Notes: a model not told the origin generated them from the letters alone. Counted from the first letter of the stretch, positions 8,423 through 18,213 are shown. The stretch: 64,000 nucleotides of DNA from Thiobius zoothamnicola (GCA_963678215.1 OY782758.1:372001-436000), one strand, 5' to 3'. Numbers and translations are program-made.

Positions 8423-8835
8423 TCAATTGCCCCGGTGTCGGTAATGGCGCCCATTTGCGGCGCGGGTGCGAACACGACCTTGCCCTGGGTGTTTTTGTTG
8501 TTCATGTCCACCAGGTCATTGACCCGGATCACTTCACTGCCTTCCACCTTGACGCTTTTACTGTGCTTGTTCATGGTGGTCTTTTTGCCGGTCGAACCGG
8601 ATTTGACCCCTTTGGCCACACCGGCCTGGTCGCCCAGTACGGTCGGCGTATTGCTCTTCAGGGCAACCACCCAATTGCCGTTGAAGCGGGTCTTTTTCGC
8701 CACTTTTTTGGCGGCGCCCAGCTTTTGGGTGATGGGAAAGGGCACGGGCGTGCCATTGGGCATCTTGCACACATCGGGCATGCTGCAGATCACCATATAT
8801 TTGCCATCCTGCCGTGCGCCGAATTCCTTAGCCAT
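8419..8835 (-). CDS. PAAR-like DUF4150 protein, T6SS spike tip
   Basis: This 138-residue protein has the DUF4150 pattern: a cysteine-containing start (VICSMPDVCKMPNGTPVPFP), a central SNTPTVLGDQAG, and a C-terminal segment for binding to the spike (SEVIRVNDLVDMNNKNTQG). Such proteins fold like PAAR proteins and sharpen the VgrG trimer while carrying Rhs effectors. It overlaps DUF2169 (upstream) by 8 bp and rhs (downstream) by 4 bp, so synthesis of adaptor, tip and effector is coupled. The protein is soluble and has no signal peptide, as expected for cytoplasmic loading onto the T6SS. Confidence 0.9.
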   Translation of the reverse strand: MAKEFGARQDGKYMVICSMPDVCKMPNGTPVPFPITQKLGAAKKVAKKTRFNGNWVVALKSNTPTVLGDQAGVAKGVKSGSTGKKTTMNKHSKSVKVEGSEVIRVNDLVDMNNKNTQGKVVFAPAPQMGAITDTGAIE

Positions 8836-9961
8836 GATTTAACGCTCCGGTTGTTTTTTGTTGGTTGGCCTGTTGTTTTTGTTCTGCCAACAGCTCGGTG
8901 GGCAGATAACGCAGCGTCAGGCTTTCCAGTCCGGACTGGATCGGTGTGTAGGTGCGGTAGGACAGATAGACCGCCCAGTCCTTTTCGTCTTCACTTTCAA
9001 TATCAACCAGCACGGTATCGATCGGCATCTGGTGGCGTTGGAATTCGCCGGTGAGCGGGGTGGCATCGGTAAAACAATGCAGCTCGGGCAGGCGGAAAAC
9101 GACTTGTTGCGCCTGGCGGAACAGATGGGTCAGCCGGATGTGGGTGTGCGGTTGGATATAGCCCTGCATGACCAGTTCGGGATTGGCCGCCTGATGGTGG
9201 TAAAAGTCAAAGTCATGCGGTGGATAGGGGTGCTGGTTGTCCAGCCAGTCTTGATCATAGGTGCCTGCGTAACCGATACGCGGTTTCCAGGATCTGTGGG
9301 TGAAGCCAAACCCGGCAGCATATTTTTTGCGCTGGATTGCCCGGTTGACCCAGGTGACCTGGTGCGCCGGGAAGGGTTGCTTGTCCATCTTCCTGTGGGT
9401 GATGCCGGTGCCGACCGGGTTGTATTCGTTATAGGCGACGAACAGCGGCTTGCCCTGGTCTTCCGCTTCGGGATCCGGGTTGGGTATCTTGCCGCCCCAG
9501 GCCCGGTCATAGCGTAATGGCACGGTGGCCACCGCGTGCAGGATGCCCCTGGCCCAGCCGGTCATGGGTATGCGGTGCCAGGTGCGTTCGCCCCGCACAT
9601 GCAGCCTGGAATGGTTCAGTACCTTGCCGTCCGGCGAGATCACTTCCACGCCACATTGCCAATGTCTTTCCGGCCTGCCGCCCGGGCTGTGGGCCGTGGC
9701 ATTGAGCACCACATCGGTATTCGGTTTGTAGGTGACGAAGTCGGATTCATAGCGCACCGGCTTGAACGGGTCGTCATCGTAAAACTGGTCGCCGCCAAAC
9801 AGTTCGCCCTGGTCGGGATGCAGGCGCAATGACCAAACTTCGCCCCGTGCGGGGACCAGGCGGTATTTCACCCGGACCAGGCTGGTCATATGCCATTGCC
9901 GGTTGGCGTCGGCGCTTTCCCAACTGACAACAGGAAAGGGGGTTTGGTTGAATACATCCAT
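8828..9961 (-). CDS. DUF2169 T6SS adaptor protein
   Basis: This 377-residue protein starts MDVFNQTPFPVVSWESAD, the characteristic opening of DUF2169 proteins, followed by VRVKYRLV, a HSPGGRP segment and RTWHRIP. DUF2169 proteins are found between vgrG and PAAR/DUF4150 genes and are thought to chaperone loading of the tip and its effector onto VgrG. The gene sits 49 bp after vgrG and overlaps the DUF4150 gene by 8 bp. There is no signal peptide or membrane segment. The family call rests on sequence pattern plus context. Confidence 0.9.
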   Translation of the reverse strand: MDVFNQTPFPVVSWESADANRQWHMTSLVRVKYRLVPARGEVWSLRLHPDQGELFGGDQFYDDDPFKPVRYESDFVTYKPNTDVVLNATAHSPGGRPERHWQCGVEVISPDGKVLNHSRLHVRGERTWHRIPMTGWARGILHAVATVPLRYDRAWGGKIPNPDPEAEDQGKPLFVAYNEYNPVGTGITHRKMDKQPFPAHQVTWVNRAIQRKKYAAGFGFTHRSWKPRIGYAGTYDQDWLDNQHPYPPHDFDFYHHQAANPELVMQGYIQPHTHIRLTHLFRQAQQVVFRLPELHCFTDATPLTGEFQRHQMPIDTVLVDIESEDEKDWAVYLSYRTYTPIQSGLESLTLRYLPTELLAEQKQQANQQKTTGALNHG

Positions 9962-10010
9962 TATTGGCTATGACCGGAATTCAAGTTCAGTAACAGGCGT
10001 TGAAATTCGC

Positions 10011-12116
10011 TCAATTAATGTCTACAAGCTTGCTGTTGACTTCCACATGCTTGGAACCTTCGATTTTGATCTCCTTGCCTTGCAGGATAATGGTGCCGTC
10101 CGCGTTCAATATCAGCGAACTGGAGCCAACCTGTAGTTCAAAACGTTTGCCCGCAATGATGTGTTTGAGCATGCCAACCTGTTCGGTCGAGGCCAAACCG
10201 ACCGATTCATTCTTGGCTGCGCCGACCGTGACTTGGTAACCCGCGCCGATACTGAGTGCTTTGGCGATAGCGATGGTCTCGGCCTTGTTCATGGACACAG
10301 TTTCGGTTTGATTGCCACCAACCGTCAGGCTTTGGTTTGCGCCGATTTGAACGGATTCGTTAATGCCAACGGCTTCAGAACGATTTTTGCCGATACGGAT
10401 ATCTTCGTTATCTCCGACGCTCTCCGTCCGATTATGATCAATGGTAATGGTTTCATTGTTATGCACCGTCTCAATCCGGTCATTGTCAATCGTGATGGTT
10501 TCATCATGCGCGACATGCTCGGTGCGGTCATTCCCCACCTCCGTGGTTTCGTTGTTGAGCACCACATTATTCTGATCCTTCTGCGCATGGAGATAGATCT
10601 CCTCCTTGTCGGTCTTGTCATCAAAATACAGCTCGTTATGGCCCTGGCCTTTGTGGGTTTTGGACCTGATCACCATCCGGGTCTTGTGTTCGGCCAGTTT
10701 GTACGGCGGCCGATGGGTGGCGTTATAGTGCCGACCGGTAATGATCGGCTGATCCGGATCCCCCTCCAGAAAATCCACCATGACTTCCTGACCAATACGG
10801 GGAATCGCCACATGGCCCCAACCGGCCCCGGCCCAGTTTTGGGCGACCCGGATCCAACAACTGGAGGTGTGATCGCCTTTGGCCCGGCGATCCCAGGGGA
10901 ATTGCAGGACGACCCGACCGTATTCATCACAGAAGATCTCTTCACCCGGCGGTCCCACCACATCCGCGACTTGCGGGCCTTGTATGACCGGTTTGGGCCA
11001 GGCGGGTGGGGAATACGGTTGTGGATACGGCAGACAGCCGGTAGTGCATTCAAAGTGACTGGCTTGCCGGGTGGGAATGGGCGTGCCGTAGTTGTAATGG
11101 GCTTGCGCTTCTTCTTCCGTCGATTGCGGTTGTTCGACGGTGAGTTGATGGGCAACACTGATCCACAGATCATTCCGTTCTTTTACCGGATGATCGTGCA
11201 GTTTAAAACGTAAACCGGCTTGCAGATGTAAATAGTCGTGAGTGAAGTGAGCTAAGCGTTGATCGTTTTGACTTTGTTGTTGCAAAAACTGGGTGAAAGG
11301 TTGCCCTTGTGCGCTGGTTTTGTAACGCCCGTTATAGCGGTAAGTCTCATACCCGGTGCGTTGATGATTTAAATACAGGCCCTGGTATTCACACTCCAGG
11401 GTTGCCACGGGCTGATGAAAGGTGCGATCCCGTTGCACCGTGTGGGTGGGCACCCGTTGTTCCGTGTAATCGACCGCCCAGACCGATGACGTGGTTTGAT
11501 GCGTGCCCGGTAATTGAAACTTCACGGATCCGACATCCGGTAATAATGAACTGGCATTACAGAAATGGAGCGTATGATGGGTTTTCTCATGCGTGAAGCG
11601 ATAGAAGATCCCTTCCTCTGCCAATAAACGGTGAATGAAATCAAACACCGTTTCATTGTACTGGACACAAAACTCCCGGGGTTCACAGGGCGGCAAAGTG
11701 CCGGTCAACGCCAACTGATGATGACGGATGCCCTGCTCATTCAACAACGTCTGCACGATCTCGGGCACGGTTTTGCCCTGAAAGATCCGGCAATCGGTGG
11801 TCAATCGTAAGGTGCTCAAGGCCGGCACAATTGTCACTTGAAAATGCCGACGGCGTTTACCAACTGCCCCGGCCTGTACTGCGTCAATCACGCCATGGAA
11901 ATGGCGAATCACCGCGTTTTTATCCCAAAGGGTGATCAGCGCGGTTTTATCCAGTAAGGCTTTGGCGCTGAGAGGCGATTGAGTATAGCCGGTATCGTAG
12001 ACGGCGAGCTGGCCGAGGAAGGGTTCGGATAAATGCTCCTGCCAGTCGAAACGGATGACGGGTGTCTCGATCCCGGCCAGTTGCGCTGTGATCCGGTAGT
12101 CCGGTTGGCCGGGCAT
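10011..12116 (-). CDS. vgrG: VgrG (TssI) type VI secretion spike protein
   Basis: This 701-residue VgrG has an N-terminal gp27-like part with the conserved VQYNETVFDFIHRLLAEEGI segment. The gp5-like OB fold follows (EYGRVVLQFPWD, then RIGQEVMVDFLEGDPDQP). The C-terminus is a regular needle of short repeats (NETITIDNDR and variants, about residues 540-610), expected to form the trimeric beta-helix. No extra effector domain is visible after the needle. It is the first gene of a minus-strand operon with DUF2169, DUF4150, rhs and immunity genes. Structural T6SS genes (tssB, C, M and others) are absent from the window, so this is an orphan vgrG island served by a core system elsewhere. Confidence 0.95.
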   Translation of the reverse strand: MPGQPDYRITAQLAGIETPVIRFDWQEHLSEPFLGQLAVYDTGYTQSPLSAKALLDKTALITLWDKNAVIRHFHGVIDAVQAGAVGKRRRHFQVTIVPALSTLRLTTDCRIFQGKTVPEIVQTLLNEQGIRHHQLALTGTLPPCEPREFCVQYNETVFDFIHRLLAEEGIFYRFTHEKTHHTLHFCNASSLLPDVGSVKFQLPGTHQTTSSVWAVDYTEQRVPTHTVQRDRTFHQPVATLECEYQGLYLNHQRTGYETYRYNGRYKTSAQGQPFTQFLQQQSQNDQRLAHFTHDYLHLQAGLRFKLHDHPVKERNDLWISVAHQLTVEQPQSTEEEAQAHYNYGTPIPTRQASHFECTTGCLPYPQPYSPPAWPKPVIQGPQVADVVGPPGEEIFCDEYGRVVLQFPWDRRAKGDHTSSCWIRVAQNWAGAGWGHVAIPRIGQEVMVDFLEGDPDQPIITGRHYNATHRPPYKLAEHKTRMVIRSKTHKGQGHNELYFDDKTDKEEIYLHAQKDQNNVVLNNETTEVGNDRTEHVAHDETITIDNDRIETVHNNETITIDHNRTESVGDNEDIRIGKNRSEAVGINESVQIGANQSLTVGGNQTETVSMNKAETIAIAKALSIGAGYQVTVGAAKNESVGLASTEQVGMLKHIIAGKRFELQVGSSSLILNADGTIILQGKEIKIEGSKHVEVNSKLVDIN

Positions 12117-12304
12117 AGGCTGTGCCTCTTTGTGTCAGAATCAAGGAAAGGTGGCGGGATTACCTCAGTAATGGAGGGGGTTGTCAAGTTGTATTAGTGA
12201 ATTGGGTAGGGAGATCATGCTTAACTGCGTTTTCCTTTTGTGTTTGATAGAAAAGTCTCAACAGGTTAACGAAAAATTTAAGTGTGATTGCTTTAAGGAT
12301 GATC

Positions 12305-13456
12305 CTAGATAATTACCAGTTTATTGTTTTGTTGTCTGATGCCTTGTTCACCGTGCATCACGCGTTGTAACTGGTCACCGGCAACCGCCCGGCGCCAGCC
12401 TTCCAGCAGCAGGCAATCGATTTCGCCACGCACCAATTTAGCCAGTTCTTTATGGGTGGCGATAGCCTGGGGTGAAAGTTGGTGTTCTGCCGCAATCAGG
12501 CGTAATGCTGCACTGAGCAGGTCAACCATGGCTTCCTGCTGAGGCGTCAGCGTTTGCGGGTATTGTTTCTCCGTCGGCCAGGCGTCACGGTCAAGCTGAC
12601 AGGCTTGGTTGATAAGCTTCAGTAAAGCGTCGCCTTCGCGTCGGATAAGGCCGGATTCAACGCCGCGTATTTTGCCCATCGCAGCCAGGTTACGTGGTAT
12701 GCGTCGACATAATTCCACCATGACATCATCTTTGAGCAACCATTTACGCGGCAGGTCGCGTTCACGCGCCAGGCGTTCGCGCCAAGCCGCTAAACTTTGC
12801 AGAATCGCTAATTGACGCCCACGCAAGTGTTGGCGGCCTTTGATTTTTTTCCACAGACTTTGTGGGTCCGGTGCATAAGTGGCCGGATTGGCAAGTTCGG
12901 CGAAGTCTGCAGCCAGCCATTGCAGGCGTTCGCGATCAGCCAGTTTGCCGCGCATGGCCAGGTAGAGTTCACCTAAATAAACCACGTCATCCAATGCGTA
13001 ACGGATTTGTTGTTCACTCAATGGGCGGGCTGCCCAATCTGTGCGTGATTGATCTTTGGGTAGGTCGATGTCCAATACTTGTTTCACCAGATTGGCGTAA
13101 CCGACTTGATTGCCATAACCCAATAATGCGGCGGCGGGTTGGGTGTCGAACAGTGGTAGGGGAATTTGCTGCCAATCATGCAGAAAAATCTCCAGATCTT
13201 GTCGTGCTGAGTGCCAGATTTTGAGGATATTGCCGTCGTACAGCACATCCAGCAGTATGGTTAAATCAGCTTCTTTAAATGCCAGTGGGTCAATACAGGC
13301 GGCGATTTCGCCATTACTGATCTGTATCAGGCAAAGTTTTGGGTAGTAAGTTTTTTCCCGGATGAATTCGGTATCCAGGGCCAACCATTCACTGTTTTTT
13401 AATGGTTTGCAGATATCGATCAGATCCGCCGTTTTGTTAATGAAGTATTCCCGCAT
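12305..13456 (-). CDS. rnd: Ribonuclease D
   Basis: This 383-residue 3'-5' exoribonuclease has the DEDD-type nuclease domain. Its active-site motifs are LALDTEFIREKTYYPKLCLI (ExoI), ILKIWHSARQDLEIF (ExoII) and IRYALDDVVYLGELY (ExoIII with the Tyr). HRDC domains follow. It trims the 3' ends of tRNA precursors and other small structured RNAs in the cytoplasm. It lies 4 bp after the stop of ypjD in divergent-free, same-strand order, so the two are probably co-transcribed. Length matches the Escherichia coli protein (about 375 residues). Confidence 0.95.
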   Translation of the reverse strand: MREYFINKTADLIDICKPLKNSEWLALDTEFIREKTYYPKLCLIQISNGEIAACIDPLAFKEADLTILLDVLYDGNILKIWHSARQDLEIFLHDWQQIPLPLFDTQPAAALLGYGNQVGYANLVKQVLDIDLPKDQSRTDWAARPLSEQQIRYALDDVVYLGELYLAMRGKLADRERLQWLAADFAELANPATYAPDPQSLWKKIKGRQHLRGRQLAILQSLAAWRERLARERDLPRKWLLKDDVMVELCRRIPRNLAAMGKIRGVESGLIRREGDALLKLINQACQLDRDAWPTEKQYPQTLTPQQEAMVDLLSAALRLIAAEHQLSPQAIATHKELAKLVRGEIDCLLLEGWRRAVAGDQLQRVMHGEQGIRQQNNKLVII

Positions 13457-13460
13457 CAGT

Positions 13461-14261
13461 TTATTTGTGAAGTATCAGTTCCAGAATGGCTTTGCTGCCG
13501 AAATAGGCGAGCATTAAGGTGATAAAACCGCTGAGCGTCCAGCGGATGGCGGTGCGTCCGCGCCAGCCGAACTGTATTCGGCCCCATAACAAAATGGCGA
13601 ATGCGATCCAGGCGAGCATCGACAAAATGGTTTTGTGTACGACATGTTGGGCGAACATATCTTCCAGATAAATGAACCCGCTGATTAACGCGAGACTGAG
13701 CATGATAAAACCGAGTTTTATCATGTCGAATAATAATGTCTCCATGGTTTGTAATGGCGGCAAAGCGCGCATGAATCCCCCCGGATGGTGACGCCGTAAT
13801 TGGTGATCTTGCACGGCGAGTAACAAGGCTTGGGCGCTTGCCAGGGTTAATAGCGCATAAGCCAGCATGGAGCTGATGACATGCAGGCGCAAAGCCCAGT
13901 TGACATCCTGGGTAAACAGGCGTTGTTCTTGTGGGGAATATATATCCAGACCGAGGCTGAGAGCGGCCAGCGGCAGTATCAAAATACCGAGATTCTCAAT
14001 CGGTTTGGTGAAAGATGAAATCACTAATAACGCGCTGATAATCCAGAACGTCAGTGAGATCGCTGTGAAAAAACTTAAATTGAGACCGGATGTGGTGAGC
14101 ATGCCACCATATAAAACACCGGCATGTGCAAGTACGCCAATGATGCCAAACCACAACCCCGGCATTCGCGGCCATCGTGTCAGTAAACCAAACAGGCGCA
14201 GGCTAATGAACAGCGCAGCGACCAGATAACTGGTGATGGCGATAAGAGTCAGACTAATCAT
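13461..14261 (-). CDS. ypjD: YpjD-type inner membrane protein, CcsA/cytochrome c assembly family
   Basis: This 266-residue polytopic membrane protein has about eight hydrophobic segments. The family His sits in LRLHVISSMLAYALLTLASA, and a His-rich loop follows (VQDHQLRRHHPG). It belongs to the CcsA/CcmC-like cytochrome c assembly superfamily. The YpjD branch is conserved next to ffh in gammaproteobacteria, and its exact role is not settled. It is divergent from ffh with 60 bp between starts, and rnd follows it after 4 bp. Confidence 0.88.
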   Translation of the reverse strand: MISLTLIAITSYLVAALFISLRLFGLLTRWPRMPGLWFGIIGVLAHAGVLYGGMLTTSGLNLSFFTAISLTFWIISALLVISSFTKPIENLGILILPLAALSLGLDIYSPQEQRLFTQDVNWALRLHVISSMLAYALLTLASAQALLLAVQDHQLRRHHPGGFMRALPPLQTMETLLFDMIKLGFIMLSLALISGFIYLEDMFAQHVVHKTILSMLAWIAFAILLWGRIQFGWRGRTAIRWTLSGFITLMLAYFGSKAILELILHK

Positions 14262-14321
14262 AATGCATTGATAATGGCATAATGGTCAGATTTTTGATAT
14301 CCGGTTCATTTTAAATTATCC

Positions 14322-15725
14322 ATGTTTAACAATCTTTCCAGCCGTCTTGACGGCGTACTTGAAAATCTACGCGGCCAAGGACGCCTGACTGACGATAATA
14401 TCCGTGCGACCTTACGCGAAGTGCGCATGGCTTTATTGGAGGCAGATGTCGCGTTGCCAGTGATTAAAGCCTTCATTGAGCAGGTTCGTGAAAAAGCGCA
14501 AGATGAACATGTTTTAAAAAGCTTGTCGCCGGGCGAAATGCTGGTCGGGGTTGTGCGGGATGAGTTGATTCGGGTGATGGGGGAGGCTAATGAGGCGTTG
14601 GATCTCGCTGCCCAGCCTCCCGCCGTGATCATGCTGGCGGGTTTGCAAGGTTCGGGTAAAACCACCAGCGCGGCCAAACTGGCCCGGCTTCTGCAACAAC
14701 GTTTCAATAAACGTGTCATGCTGGTGAGTTGCGATGTGTATCGTCCGGCTGCCATTGATCAACTCAAAACGTTGGCGACTGATGTCGCAGCTGAGTTTTT
14801 TCCATCCACCGCCATGCAGAAGCCGGTTGCTATCGCCAAGGCGGCTTTATCTGCTGCGAAAAAAGCTTTTGTTGATGTGCTGATTGTCGATACCGCAGGC
14901 CGTTTGCATGTGGATCACGAGATGATGGATGAGGCTAAGGCGTTGCACGCGGCGGTCAAACCGGTGGAAACGTTATTCGTGGTTGATGCGATGACCGGCC
15001 AGGATGCCGCGAATACGGCGCGGGCGTTTAATGACGCGTTGCCTTTGACTGGTGTGATTTTGACCAAGACGGATGGTGATTCACGCGGCGGTGCGGCCTT
15101 GTCAATTCGTCAGATCACTGGCAAACCCATCAAATTTCTTGGGGTGGGTGAAAAAACCACCGAATTGGAGCCATTCCACCCGGATCGCGTGGCTTCGCGT
15201 ATCTTGGGCATGGGTGATGTGCTATCTCTGGTGGAGGAGGTTCATCAGCAGGTTGATCAGGAAAAAGCCGCCAAGCTGGTGCGCAAAATTCAAAAGGGTA
15301 AAGGCTTCTCATTGGGTGATTTCAAGGAGCAAATGGAGCAGATGCAGCAAATGGGTGGTATCGGTGGCATGATGGAGAAATTGCCGGGCATGGCCCAAGT
15401 GCCGGATGCTGTGAAAGCCCAGGTCGGTGACAAGGAAACTAACCGCATGATCGCTATTATCAATTCCATGACACCACAAGAACGTGAGTTTCCGGGCATT
15501 ATCAAAAGTTCCCGCAAAAAACGTATTGCTGCCGGTTCGGGTGTTCAGGTGCAGGAAATCAACAAATTGCTCAAGCAATTCCAGCAAATGCAGAAAATGA
15601 TGAAGAAAATGAAAGGCGGTGGTATGGAAAAGATGTTGCGCGGCATGCAGGGGCGTATTCCCGGTTTGCCCGATGGTGGCTTTCCGCCAAATGGCATGCC
15701 GCCCGGTGGTTTCCCTTTCAAGTGA
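14322..15725 (+). CDS. ffh: Signal recognition particle protein Ffh (SRP54)
   Basis: This 467-residue protein has an N-terminal four-helix domain, a GTPase domain with the P-loop GLQGSGKTTSAAKLA, VDTAGRLHVD and TKTDGDSRGG, and a Met-rich M domain. The M domain carries the 4.5S RNA-binding segment (IIKSSRKKRIAAGSG) and a C-terminal run of Met, Gly and Lys. It binds signal sequences of nascent membrane proteins and delivers ribosomes to FtsY. In the closing loop the motif reads TPQEREFPGIIK, matching the family. Length fits (E. coli has 453). Transcription starts in the short gap shared with ypjD. The 4.5S RNA gene is not nearby. Confidence 0.97.
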   Translation: MFNNLSSRLDGVLENLRGQGRLTDDNIRATLREVRMALLEADVALPVIKAFIEQVREKAQDEHVLKSLSPGEMLVGVVRDELIRVMGEANEALDLAAQPPAVIMLAGLQGSGKTTSAAKLARLLQQRFNKRVMLVSCDVYRPAAIDQLKTLATDVAAEFFPSTAMQKPVAIAKAALSAAKKAFVDVLIVDTAGRLHVDHEMMDEAKALHAAVKPVETLFVVDAMTGQDAANTARAFNDALPLTGVILTKTDGDSRGGAALSIRQITGKPIKFLGVGEKTTELEPFHPDRVASRILGMGDVLSLVEEVHQQVDQEKAAKLVRKIQKGKGFSLGDFKEQMEQMQQMGGIGGMMEKLPGMAQVPDAVKAQVGDKETNRMIAIINSMTPQEREFPGIIKSSRKKRIAAGSGVQVQEINKLLKQFQQMQKMMKKMKGGGMEKMLRGMQGRIPGLPDGGFPPNGMPPGGFPFK

Positions 15726-15843
15726 TGGCAGGACAAGTGAAAACGTCAAGGATGCGTCATTAACAAGAACGGCAATATTCCATGATCCATGCATTTATCC
15801 CAATTGCAGCACATACTGAAGGCGCGCCAATCAGGAGAGTGAA

Positions 15844-16815
15844 ATGAAACCCCGTCATCCGGTGCTTGGTTTTTTGATTTCATTCAGTTTGAGCGCCTCA
15901 TTAATCGCCCAACCATCCTCCGAATCGCCGCTGATGGAACCCGCAACCCCTCAATCTGTTGAGGTTGCGCAGACAATTCAGGAGTCAAGCGCGCCAGCAG
16001 TGGAGAAAAAATCTGCAATGCCAGTGATGCCTGTTGAGGCGACGGGCATTCAACAAAATGTGTTTAGCTCTGCGGATGCTTTCCAGCCTGTTTTACAGGC
16101 GGGGCAAGTGAGCGCGGCGGCGGTTTCCCCGCCAGCAGTGCCATTGATATCACCGGAATGCAATACCTGGATTCAACGCAATCAACTGGAGTTGGATAAG
16201 CTGCAAGTGTATGTGGCGGAGGTTAATCAGCGTCTGGAGAAATTGCGTAAAGAGTTGCATATCGGGGATCAAAAACGTCGCCAACAAGCTGTGTTGATTG
16301 ATTTCTTCGAGCAGGAGCTACAATCCTTGCGCAAGCGTCACCCGGAACAAGATGAATTGACGCAGACTTTATTTGCGGAACTGGCGTCGCAATTACCTGA
16401 GTCACCCGTATTCCGCGTCGAAAGTGACCGTTTGGTGCTTATGACCGATTTTATTTTGATATTCGGGCGCGGCGAAGTCAGCACCGAAGGCAAAACCCGT
16501 TTGCAATTGATTGCCAATGCGTTGTTGAAAGCCAGTGCAATGATACCAGTTGAAGTCAACTGGCGTTGGCGCGTTGAAGGACACTCAGACAGCCAACCAC
16601 TGCGCAGCATCACTTGGTTTCCCAGTAATTGGGAATTGTCCGCAGCGCGAGCCGCTGGCGTCGCACGTTATCTGATTGGTCAGGGCATCCCAGCGCAGCG
16701 TGTGCGTGTAGCGGCTTTAGGCTCAAGCAAACCGGTCGAACCAAATGCGGAGACCAAAGATGCGCATTGGCGCAACCGCCGCGTTGAGATTCATCTGGTT
16801 TTCGAGAAAGAATGA
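15844..16815 (+). CDS. OmpA/MotB-like peptidoglycan-associated outer-envelope protein
   Basis: This 323-residue protein has a clear ribosome site (AGGAGAGTGAA) before the ATG. An N-terminal signal peptide (LGFLISFSLSASLIA) is followed by a low-complexity Pro/Ala/Ser linker of about 80 residues, a predicted coiled coil (residues about 105-165, LDKLQVYVAEVNQRLEKLRK) and a C-terminal OmpA domain. The OmpA peptidoglycan-binding signature is visible as VEGHSDSQPLRS, LSAARAAGVARYLIGQGIPA and NRRVEIHLVF. It should sit in the periplasm or outer membrane and clamp peptidoglycan. A MotB-type role is less likely because no N-terminal anchor plus plug motif is seen. The partner is unknown. Confidence 0.85.
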   Translation: MKPRHPVLGFLISFSLSASLIAQPSSESPLMEPATPQSVEVAQTIQESSAPAVEKKSAMPVMPVEATGIQQNVFSSADAFQPVLQAGQVSAAAVSPPAVPLISPECNTWIQRNQLELDKLQVYVAEVNQRLEKLRKELHIGDQKRRQQAVLIDFFEQELQSLRKRHPEQDELTQTLFAELASQLPESPVFRVESDRLVLMTDFILIFGRGEVSTEGKTRLQLIANALLKASAMIPVEVNWRWRVEGHSDSQPLRSITWFPSNWELSAARAAGVARYLIGQGIPAQRVRVAALGSSKPVEPNAETKDAHWRNRRVEIHLVFEKE

Positions 16816-16847
16816 TTGTTTCACGTCAGTGGCGAGTGCAGGCCGGA

Positions 16848-17678
16848 TCAAGGCGCTAAAGCGAACACTAAAGGTACTCTGATGCGCCAATGGGGTTTAC
16901 CCAGCTCATCCGGGATCGGCGCGAAGCGCTGAATGTCGCGCAAGGTGTTTAACGCTGCTTCATCCAAGCGCCGGTAGCCGGATGATGTGACAACCTTTGT
17001 TTCGTGAAACAGGCCATCACGATCAATCAACAAACTCACCAGTACTTTGCCTTGCTCGCTGCGCCTGCGTGACAGGCGAGGGTAGTGTTGGTGTTGACGA
17101 ATCGTCATTTGCAGCTTTTGCAGATAACGCAATTTGATGCTTTCCCGGGATTGCTGATTTTGCCTGCTGGATAATGCATGCTGTGGTGCGTCTGTTTTTT
17201 GAGATGGCACCATATTTTGTACGTGGCGTGATGTAACAGGCGCTTTAATTGCCTGATTGGCTGGTTGCATGGGTTCAGAAGCCACTGGCTGGCGTTGTTG
17301 CGGCTTGGGTTTAACAGGTTCAGGCGTTGATTTAACCACCGCTTTGGGTTGAGGTGGGTTTTCAGGCTTGAGTTTGGCGGTGGGTTGCGGTGCCAGTTTT
17401 GGTTGGGTCGGTGAGGGTTCCGGTATGGAGTCAGTGATCGATTCCTTCTGGTGCGTGCTTTGTTTGGTCGCTTCTGGTTGGGTTTTGGGGGGCGCAGCGA
17501 TCGGGCTGGGAATGCTCAGATTGACGGCTATGGTTTTGGGCTGATGGGGTGCGGCCTTGTTCAGATCAACCCGCCCGTCCAGCCATAGCAAAAAAAGGCT
17601 GATGTGCGCCGCTATAGAGAATAAGAACCCCCAGTGTAAATGGGTTTTCGTCAATGTCCTTTCCATTTGAGAGATCAT
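16848..17678 (-). CDS. TonB-family energy-transducing protein
   Basis: From ATG 17678 or the in-frame ATG 17666, it encodes about 276 residues: a short cytoplasmic tail, one transmembrane helix (HWGFLFSIAAHISLFLLWL) with the TonB-type His, a long Pro/Lys/Gln-rich periplasmic spacer, and a C-terminal TonB domain (HYPRLSRRRSEQGKVLVSLL, then VVTSSGYRRLDEAALNTLRD). It would couple the ExbBD proton-motive force to outer-membrane receptors. No exbB/exbD lies nearby. An upstream ATG at 17744 would make it overlap the divergent lipoprotein gene and adds no recognisable sequence, so I prefer the later starts. Confidence 0.87.
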   Translation of the reverse strand: MISQMERTLTKTHLHWGFLFSIAAHISLFLLWLDGRVDLNKAAPHQPKTIAVNLSIPSPIAAPPKTQPEATKQSTHQKESITDSIPEPSPTQPKLAPQPTAKLKPENPPQPKAVVKSTPEPVKPKPQQRQPVASEPMQPANQAIKAPVTSRHVQNMVPSQKTDAPQHALSSRQNQQSRESIKLRYLQKLQMTIRQHQHYPRLSRRRSEQGKVLVSLLIDRDGLFHETKVVTSSGYRRLDEAALNTLRDIQRFAPIPDELGKPHWRIRVPLVFALAP

Positions 17679-17728
17679 TGTTTTGATGCAGGACGAAAAG
17701 TTAAATATGTCATTTGTCAGAGAGGCCA

Positions 17729-18178
17729 ATGTCTTTAAAATCACTATCCCTGATTGGCATCATCGGTTTTACAGGTTTGTTTATGCTCACATCGTGTAAC
17801 CCAGCAGATCCACGGGTCACTTTTTGCCGCTATTTAGCGGTTAATCTGACTCAATCAACGGATCCAGCGGCTTGGCGAAATGAGGGATATGAAATCGTTC
17901 GGCCTGAATATGCAGCCATTCAATTGTCAGCGGGCCAACAAAGGGTCGTATGCTACTACGAATATGACGCTGTGGAGGAAAGTGTGCTGGATCATACGGA
18001 TGCATTGGATGCTTACGCCACTTTGCCTTATAAGATGACATTAAATGGTGAAGATGTTGATTCATCAAAGCTTGCCGCCGCGATCAGGCACGAACAGGCG
18101 ACAGCCGCCAAAGCCTGGGTTGAGCAAGTGCAAACCGGTTTTAGCCGCTTAATGGATAAAATCAAGCAGCTATTTTGA
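17729..18178 (+). CDS. Small predicted lipoprotein, unknown function
   Basis: The protein is 149 residues from the ATG preceded by AGAGG. The N-terminus is a lipoprotein signal: hydrophobic LIGIIGFTGLFMLTSC, with lipobox LTSC and the lipidated Cys at about residue 24 of this start. The mature part is soluble, contains CRYLAVNLTQ and VVCYYEYDA (possible disulfide Cys) and an Ala-rich C-terminal helix. I do not recognise the family. It is divergent from the TonB-like gene with overlapping upstream regions and is followed convergently by pyrE. Confidence 0.7.
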   Translation: MSLKSLSLIGIIGFTGLFMLTSCNPADPRVTFCRYLAVNLTQSTDPAAWRNEGYEIVRPEYAAIQLSAGQQRVVCYYEYDAVEESVLDHTDALDAYATLPYKMTLNGEDVDSSKLAAAIRHEQATAAKAWVEQVQTGFSRLMDKIKQLF

Positions 18179-18213
18179 GGTTTAAGCTGTACTGTCAGCG
18201 GTGTAGAACGTGT

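Noticed and set aside
10161..11213. 350-residue plus-strand open frame across vgrG
   Set aside because: It is the mirror of the vgrG C-terminal repeats in the opposite strand. The minus-strand frame has clear VgrG homology and operon context.
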